Assembly (NCBI RefSeq): GCF_023856365.1
Contig: NC_064542.1
Span: 15,538,863 to 15,602,862 of the forward strand
Direction: 5' to 3'
Length of the DNA stretch: 64,000 nucleotides
Origin: Brienomyrus brachyistius
Taxonomy: Eukaryota; Chordata; Actinopteri; Osteoglossiformes; Mormyridae
The notes under the pieces are model-generated. The model had not been told where the DNA came from. It saw nothing but the letters and a program-made list of their open reading frames with translations, and made no database searches. Shown piece after piece: positions 57,915 to 64,000 of the stretch (position 1 is the stretch's first letter; every line of letters begins with the position of its first letter). The position numbers were made by a program, and so were the translations under genes.

Positions 57915-58292
57915 GTACAGTGAAAATTGGCATTAATGTGAGAACCACCCATTTGCAGTGCCCAGTCCCAGTCTCGTGCTTAAAGGATAAACTGACTATG
58001 AAAGAGGTACAGTGAGAATTGGCATTAATGTGAGAACCACCCATTTGCAGTGCCCAGTCCCAGTCTCGTGCTTAAAGGATAAACTGACTATGAAAGAGGT
58101 ACAGTGAGAATTGGCATTAATGTGAGAACCACCCATTTGCAGTGCCCAGTCCCAGTCTCGTGCTTAAAGGATAAACTGACTATGAAAGAGGTACAGTGAG
58201 AATTGGCATTAATGTGAGAACCACCCATTTGCAGTGCCCAGTCCCAGTCTCGTGCTAAAAGGATAAACTGACTATGAAAGAGGTACAGTGAA
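57915..58292. repeat. 92-bp minisatellite, about 4 near-identical copies
   Basis: TTGGCATTAATGTGAGAACC starts at 57927, 58019, 58111 and 58203. The copies differ by one or two bases, which suggests recent amplification. Confidence 0.97.
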
Positions 58293-58527
58293 GAGAAAGA
58301 CTGTATATGACGTGGTGCCAGATCATGGCTGCTGCTTTTCACAGGTTTGGCACATTCCTGACTTTATACAAGCATGTTTTCCCTCACTGCTGGCTGCTTA
58401 ACGATCAAGATCAAGCTGATCGTTTGGTTTTTTGGGGGGGGGGGGGTCTGCCTGGGGGAGGAGCTAAGCTTTCACTCACACTTTTGTTCTGTCGCTGTCA
58501 TTGGCCTGGGGGGGGCACTGGCTGCAG
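58293..58527. other. intron 12, last part
   Basis: A poly-G run at 58434-58447 and a second at 58509-58516, close to the exon 13 acceptor GGCTGCAG. Confidence 0.6.
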
Positions 58528-58626
58528 GCAGTGAGAGTGGCCGGAGCTCTCCCTATCAGGGTCAGCTGGACCCCCGGTCCAGCACACCTACCACCTATCA
58601 AGCCCCCAAGCATTTCCATCTGCCAG
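58528..58626 (+). CDS. ablim3: ablim3 exon 13: linker with QAPKHFHLP
   Basis: Encodes residues 403-436: SESGRSSPYQGQLDPRSSTP then TTYQAPKHFHLP. Acceptor CTGCAG after a purine-rich GGGGGGGCACTGG stretch is weak for a pyrimidine tract. Donor G|GTAGGC, phases 1 and 1, length 99, so it could be a cassette exon. Confidence 0.95.
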
Positions 58627-59309
58627 GTAGGCCTCTGTTTTTTTTTTGCCATCACCATCCAAACACCCCCCAGCTGATCTGCCTCTTTTCCATCCCTTGT
58701 TTCTCCAGAGGTGTGAAGAAGAAAGCCTCTGCCCTCTTTTATTCCTGTGGTTTTACGTATCAGGACATAAATAAGAGTGGCCCGGTACTCACCGACTTCT
58801 CAGAGTCATTCACTGTGTCATTGTTTTTCCAAAATAAGCATCTGAAAATGAGGGGAAAATCAGTATAGCCTACTGTAAGAATTTAGATGTCACGTAGCAG
58901 CCTGATGCTGCTAATCAAATGCTCTTGATTGGCTGATCGGCAGGATGTGAGGCCTGCTCTCCAAAAGCTGCTCTTTTGGCAGTTTGCTGGTCTGCAGTGG
59001 TGAGTTACTGCTCATCACTCTGGGAAGGGTTATTGGGCCAGGCCAGGTCCGCTTTCCCCACGTTTGGGAGCTGGTGATTGTGGCCTGATATATACACCCG
59101 TCTTCTCCCCCGTTTCACATCGCTGTAGTCACCCTCACGCATCTTTCTCACCCCTGCTGCCCTGATGCCATCGCTTATCGAAAGTGCCCAGCTCATGGTT
59201 CTGCCCCGTCACCATCGGCCTGTTCGTCAGCTAGGCTGCTTTCTCACCAGCCTTGCTGCAGTGCCTCTTTACCGGTTCCAGGTGCTCTGTCAGAGTGCTC
59301 CCTTTCATC
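58627..59309. other. intron 13, first part
   Basis: Unique sequence; nothing recognised. Confidence 0.5.
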
Positions 59310-59486
59310 ATTTAGGGTAGGGGTGGCCAATCTTATCCAGAAAGGGCCACTGTGCATGATTTTGCTAGATTACTAATTAGAGGACTGATTGGCTGAAGAG
59401 TCCTCACACCTGGGTTTGAACAGCTGACCTAAACCTGCATACATACTGGCCCTTTGTGGATAAGATTGGCTACCCCTGATTTAGGG
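59310..59486. mobile_element. second hAT-type MITE with 8-bp target site duplication
   Basis: The element spans 59318-59478 (161 bp). It begins TAGGGGTGGCCAATCTTATC and ends with the inverted GATAAGATTGGCTACCCCTG. Inverted repeats of about 32 bp have three mismatches. A perfect duplication ATTTAGGG lies at 59310-59317 and 59479-59486. It has no similarity to the MITE at 11817, so it is a different family. Confidence 0.92.
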
Positions 59487-59790
59487 TGAGGGTAACGGGG
59501 CAGTCTGCAGGCTGATCGCAGTCTGTGTTTCCGTTGGTGACGCTGAAATGTTCACAGATGCCACATAGCCTGAGAGTTGCTTGGACCTGCTGGAGACCTG
59601 GCTACAGAAGATGTACTTCCAGAAAGGTTTAACGTGGATCCTTGAGGCAACACATACAGGATGACTCCACTTTCCCACAGTTCTCAGAATCTTCCAGAAC
59701 AACATCTTTTCCCCTTTTCAGTCAGAGCAGGGCTTCTGCCTGTTTGAATTTCCTCAGAGAGCCTTCATTCCTCCCATTACCTTCCCATAC
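59487..59790. other. intron 13: unique sequence
   Basis: Nothing recognised. Confidence 0.5.
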
Positions 59791-60745
59791 GTGTCCTTGT
59801 GTCTCTGTGCGTCCGTGTGCGTCACCTTGCGTCCGTGTGCGTCTCCATGTGTCCGTGTGCGTCTCCATGCGTCCGTGTGCGTCTCCATGCGTCCGTGTGC
59901 GTCTTCCTGCGACCGTGTGCATCTCTGCGCATCTGTGTGTGTCTCTGTGCGTCCGTGTGCATCTCCATGCGTCCGTGTGCATCTCCATGCGTCCATGTGC
60001 ATCTCTGCGCATCTGTGTGTGTCTCTGTGCATCCGTGTGCGTCTCCGTGCGTCCGTGTGCGTCTCCATGCGTCCATGTGCATCTCTGCACATCTGTGTGT
60101 GTCTCTGTGCGTCCGTGTGCGTCTCCATGCGTCCATGTGCATCTCCGTGCATCTGTGTGTGTCTCTGTGCATCCGTGTGCATCTCCATGCGTCCGTGTGC
60201 GTCTCCATGTGTCCGTGTGCGTCTCCATGCGTCCGTGTGCGTCTCCATGCGTCCATGTGCATCTCTGCACATCTGTGTGCATCTCTGCGCATCTGTGTGT
60301 GTCTCTGTGCGTCCGTGTGCGTCTCCGTGCGTCCGTGTGCGTCTTCCTGCGACCGTGTGCATCTCTGCGCATCTGTGTGTGTCTCTGTGCGTACGTGTGC
60401 GTCTCCATGCGTCCATGTGCATCTCTGCGCATCTGTGTGTGTCTCTGTGCATCCGTGTGCATCTCCATGCGTCCGTGTGCGTCTCCATGTGTCCGTGTGC
60501 GTCTCCATGCGTCCGTGTGCGTCTCCATGCGTCCATGTGCGTCTCTGCGCATCTGTGTGTGTCTCCATGCGTCTGTGTGCGTCTCCATGCGTCCGTGTGC
60601 ATCTCTGCGCATCCGTGCGTGTCTCTGTGCATCCGTGTGTGTCTCTGTGCATCTGTGTGTCTTCACAGGTCCGTGTGTGTCTCCCTGCATCTGTATGTGT
60701 CTCCCTGCATCTGTATGTGTCTCCCTGCATCTCTGTGTGTCTTGG
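59791..60745. repeat. 20-bp minisatellite, about 47 copies
   Basis: The unit is GTCTCCATGCGTCCGTGTGC, with recurring variants CATCTCTGCGCATCTGTGTG and GTCTCTGTGCATCCGTGTGC that build longer blocks of about 100-120 bp. Sixty bases equal three units, so several frames stay open on both strands (up to 412 codons). Confidence 0.97.
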
Positions 60746-60837
60746 CTACTCCAGATGGGTAGGACAAACGGGCCCCCCTTACACTGCCTTCCTGCCTCGG
60801 CCACTCCTGGTTTCACCTCTTTTTTTTCTGTCCTCAG

Positions 60838-60888
60838 CAACAGGGGATTCCAACATCTACCGGAAGCCACCCATCTATAAGAGACATG
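60838..60888 (+). CDS. ablim3: ablim3 exon 14: NIYRKPPIYKRH
   Basis: Encodes residues 436-453: ATGDSNIYRKPPIYKRH. Acceptor TTCTGTCCTCAG at 60837. A second AG six bases on (CAACAG, 60843) could give a two-residue shorter form and keeps the frame. Donor G|GTACAG, ends in phase 1. This block is conserved in all abLIM proteins. Confidence 0.94.
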
Positions 60889-61221
60889 GTACAGTGTGCC
60901 TGGTTCTGGCCTGCTTGTGCTCCCTGTAGCAAATTATCCTGGAGTATCTATCCCGGAATATTGGGTGTTTCTCCATTTTGGTTTAGAGCAGCTCAAAGCA
61001 GGACAAGTCCGTGAGACAGGGAGGCCTTGTGCTCTCCATGGAGAAACGTGAAAATTGAAATGGCATCATCTGTGCCACAGTGATTTACAGTGTGGTGTCT
61101 TCATTTAGACATGAGTGTGTATTTAGTGCTGGTGAAAGGATGGCTCCTGCATGTCAGCATCACGTGGTAGTACTTTACTTAAGACCATGTTTTTAGTCAT
61201 TTATAAACACATTCATAATGC
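60889..61221. other. intron 14, first part
   Basis: Unique sequence; nothing recognised. Confidence 0.5.
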
Positions 61222-61512
61222 TGCAGCTGACTCCCACTACTGCCGCCCTGCTGGTAGCCTTGGGTAGAGGTGCGGTGTGAGCCAGCTGACTCCCACTACT
61301 GCCGCCCTGCTGGCAGCCTTGGGTAGAGGTGCGGTGTGAGCCAGCTGACTCCCACTACTGCCGCCCTGCTGGCAGCCTTGGGTAGAGGTGCGGTGTGAGC
61401 CAGCTGACTCCCACTACTGCCACTCTGCTGGCAGCCTTGGGTATAGGTGCGGTGTGAGCCAGCTGACTCCCACTACTGCCGCCCTGCTGGCAGCCTTGGG
61501 TAGAGGTGCAGT
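61222..61512. repeat. 59-bp minisatellite, about 5 copies
   Basis: The core CCAGCTGACTCCCACTACTG is followed by CTGGCAGCCTTGGGTAGAGG. A single related copy lies in intron 8 at about 55199-55236 (CCAGCTGACCCCCACC then CTGCTGGCAGCCTTGGG). Confidence 0.95.
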
Positions 61513-62050
61513 GTCAACCAGACTCCATGTTTGTTCCTGGCTTGACCCTTATCCTGAACCTCACGACTGCCCTGGGTGCTGTGATGCCCCCTGCAGGAAG
61601 CCCCACTGAGCAGCTTGGGTGCTCAATCTGAAATTATGCCCCCTTGTTCCCGATCTCATCCTAGCAGAGGCTGCCACTCCTCTTTATCTGTATGAGTCTG
61701 AATCATAGTGCTTGTCCTTCCAAAGCTTGTTTCAGTGTTCGTGTAGTACAGAATGCCATTAAGAATGCACATCCTCAGTTTTGAAGTCTGTCATAGCCTT
61801 ATTAAATGATAATAATGCATAAATATCTCACCTCTGTTGGTTGGCTTTGATGAAGCGGAGATATGGCATCGCTAAGTGAGACTTGCATGTCGCTGTCTGT
61901 GTCTGGCGTGTAACCTCAGCTGGAGCTCACTATCGTTCTTCTGCTGCTCTACATTACAGGCCTGTGCTCTTTTTATGTAAGGACATACAAGGGAAGCAAG
62001 ATGTGGCTCTTAGCCTCCGCAGGATTAAAGTGCAAATTCAGATTCAGTGT
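61513..62050. other. intron 14: unique sequence
   Basis: Nothing recognised. Confidence 0.5.
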
Positions 62051-62054
62051 TCCA

Positions 62055-62113
62055 ACTACACACACACATACACACAGTGATGCTCACACACAGACACACA
62101 CAAGCACACAGAG
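62055..62113. repeat. (CA)n-rich microsatellite
   Basis: ACACACAC runs are interrupted by AT and AG. Confidence 0.9.
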
Positions 62114-62139
62114 CTGACTAACTCCTCAAGGGGTCTGAA

Positions 62140-63802
62140 GCATTATGGCAATCCCCACATGTACTATGGGAGTCCCCACGTGTACTATGGGAGTGAATCC
62201 TCACAGGTACTATGGGAGTCCCCACGTGTACTATGGGAGTGAATCCTCATAGGTACTATGGGAATCCCCACGTGTACTATGGGAGTGAATCCTCACAGGT
62301 ACTATGGGAGTCCCCACATATTCTATGGGAGTGGGTCCCCACAGGTACTATGGGAGTCCCCACATTTATAATGGGAATGAATCCCCACATGCATTATTGG
62401 ATTGAGTCCCCACATGCACTATGCGAGTGAATCCCCACAGGTACTATTGGAGTCCCCAAATTTGTAATGGGAGTGAGTCCTGATGGGTACTATGGGAGTC
62501 CCCACATTTATAATGGGAGTGAGTCCCGACGGGTACTATGGGAGTTCCCACATTTATAATGGGAGTGAGTCCCGACGGGTACTATGAAAGTCCCCACATT
62601 TATAATGGGAGTGAGTCCCGACGGGTACTATGGGAGTCCCCACATTTATAATGGGAGTGAGTCCCGACGGGTACTATGGGAGTCCCCACATTTATAATGG
62701 GAGTGAGTCCCGACGGGTACTATGGGAGTCCCCACATTTATAATGGGAGTGAGTCCCGACGGGTACTATGGGAGTCCCTACATTTATAATGGGGGTGAGT
62801 CCCGACGGGTACTATGGGAGTCCCCACATTTATAATGGGGGTGAGTCCCGACGGGTACTATGGGAGTCCCCACATTTATAATGGGAGTGAGTCCCGACGG
62901 GTACTATGGGGGTCCCCACATTTATAATGGGAGTGAGTCCCGACGGGTACTATGGGGGTCCCCACATTTTCAATGGGAGTGAGTCCCGACAGGTACTATG
63001 GGAGTACCCACATTTAAAATGGGAGTGAGTCCCGACGGGTACTATGGGGGTCCCCACATTTTCAATGGGAGTGAGTCCCGACGGGTACTATGGGGGTCCC
63101 CACATTTTCAATGGGAGTGAGTCCCGACGGGTACTATGGGAGTCCTCACATTTATAATGGGAGTGAGTCCCGACGGGTACTATGGGAGTCCTCACATTTA
63201 TAATGGGAGTGAGTCCCGACGGGTACTATGGGAGTCCCCACATTTAAAATGGGAGTGAGTCCCGACGGGTACTATGGGAGTCCCCACATTTATAATGGGA
63301 GTGAGTCCCGACGGGTACTATGGGAGTTCCCACATTTATAATGGGAGTGAGTCCCGACGGGTACTATGGGAGTTCCCACATTTATAATGGGAGTGAGTCC
63401 CGACGGGTACTATGGGAGTCCCCACATTTAAAATGGGAGTGAGTCCCGACGGGTACTATGGGAGTCCCCACATTTAAAATGGGAGTGAGTCCCGACGGGT
63501 ACTATGGGAGTCCCCACATTTATAATGGGAGTGAGTCCCGACGGGTACTATGGGAGTTCCCACATTTATAATGGGAGTGAGTCCCGACGGGTACTATGGT
63601 AGTTCCCACATTTATAATGGGAGTGAGTCCCGACGGGTACTATGGGAGTCCCCACATTTATAATGGGAGTGAGTCCCGACGGGTACTATGGGGGTCCCCA
63701 CATTTAAAATGGGAGTGAGTCCCGACAGGTACTATGGGAGTCCCCACATTTATAATGGGAGTGAGTCCCGACGGGTACTATGGGAGTCTCCACATTTACC
63801 GG
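62140..63802. repeat. 46-bp minisatellite, about 36 copies
   Basis: The core GGGAGTGAGTCCCGACGGGT is followed by ACTATGGGAGTCCCCACATT and TATAAT. Period 46 was measured at 62653 and 62699. The left edge (62140-62460) is older, with CGTGTACTATGGGAGTGAAT variants. Confidence 0.97.
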
Positions 63803-63991
63803 AGCTCGCTGCCTCCATGTCTCCCTACATCATCAGGGGGGAGGGGGTGTGAATGGCGCTCTCTGTCATTGTCCACTGCCTTTCCTCCTCGCAGCCACAG
63901 GCCTGTAATGTGTGGGCTCCCAGAACCACATGGGGGAGCTGTGGGGTGCTCTGTCACGTGACTTTGCTGCCGGGTGATGTGCTCTCTGCAG

Positions 63992-64000
63992 CCGCTTCTC
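63992..64000 (+). CDS. ablim3: possible start of ablim3 exon 15 (cut by window edge)
   Basis: CTCTCTGCAG at 63982-63991 is a usable acceptor. With the phase-1 G from exon 14, the nine visible bases read A-A-S. This gives KRHAAS, which resembles the KQHAA and RQHAA seen at the same junction in ABLIM1 and ABLIM2. Too short to be certain. Confidence 0.4.

Larger units (their letters stand above)
873..64000 (+). other. ablim3: ablim3 gene, 5' portion (actin-binding LIM protein 3), runs off the right edge
   Basis: Fourteen exons join in frame with GT/AG borders and matching phases. They give about 452 residues that follow vertebrate ABLIM3 closely. Diagnostic stretches are KPFPIGDRVTFSGKEC, the linker RTSETSISPPGSSIGSPSR, SLGTLSPYSQ and NIYRKPPIYKRH; ABLIM1 and ABLIM2 differ at these places. 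The family binds F-actin through a C-terminal villin headpiece, and the LIM domains bind partners such as STARS, linking the cytoskeleton to SRF signalling (established knowledge). LIM zinc ligands are complete in all four domains: residues 23-73, 82-133, 152-202 and 211-262. No frameshift or premature stop was found. The headpiece exons lie outside the window. Introns range from 144 bp to 18.1 kb and are filled with minisatellites. Confidence 0.95.

Noticed and set aside
58710..58765. Possible exon after CTTGTTTCTCCAG in intron 13
   Set aside because: In the required phase it meets TGA within three codons.
59642..60929. Long ORFs on both strands, 292-412 codons
   Set aside because: Caused by the 20-bp array; Cys/Val/Ser repeats on +, His/Asp/Thr repeats on -. 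The real exon 14 sits at the end of one of them by chance.
63896..63920. Possible exon after CCTCCTCGCAG in intron 14
   Set aside because: With the phase-1 base carried from exon 14 the frame hits TAA after four codons.

Overview
The window is intronic and exonic DNA from a vertebrate, most likely a ray-finned fish. The fish assignment is an inference from short hAT-type MITEs, a retroposon tail of a kind common in fish genomes and a very heavy minisatellite load. It contains one recognisable gene on the + strand: the 5' two thirds of ablim3, encoding actin-binding LIM protein 3. I reassembled 14 coding exons by following splice phase. Together they encode about 452 residues: a short N-terminus, four complete LIM zinc-binding domains, and most of the linker that leads to the C-terminal villin headpiece. 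The headpiece itself lies beyond the window. A fifteenth exon may begin in the last 9 bases.

Layout. A CpG-rich promoter/5'UTR-like block (about 285-665) precedes a tiny coding first exon (13 coding nt, 873-885). Intron 1 (18 kb) and intron 2 (16.6 kb) are very large. Exons 2-4 give LIM1 and LIM2. Exons 5-8 (45.5-55.1 kb) give LIM3 and LIM4. Exons 9-14 (55.3-60.9 kb) encode the Ser/Pro/Tyr-rich linker and are closely spaced.

About a quarter of the window is tandem repeats. More than twenty independent minisatellites, with units from 13 to 100 bp, sit in the introns; the largest are about 2.1, 1.9, 1.7, 1.4 and 1.0 kb. Where a unit length is a multiple of three (18, 24, 30, 36, 51 bp), the array stays open in several frames on both strands and makes long false ORFs. 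None of these is a gene. Two non-autonomous hAT elements with perfect 8-bp target duplications and several retroposon fragments are also present. No RNA gene, CRISPR array or second protein gene was found.

The points most worth a second look are: a six-copy, exactly 68-bp-spaced array of near-consensus CTCF cores just upstream of the 30-nt exon 11; a 24-bp array carrying dozens of TGACGTGG (ATF6/XBP1-type) motifs; minisatellites that appear to have grown out of, or next to, retroposon tails; and expanded pyrimidine repeats directly at the acceptors of exons 3, 5 and 7.
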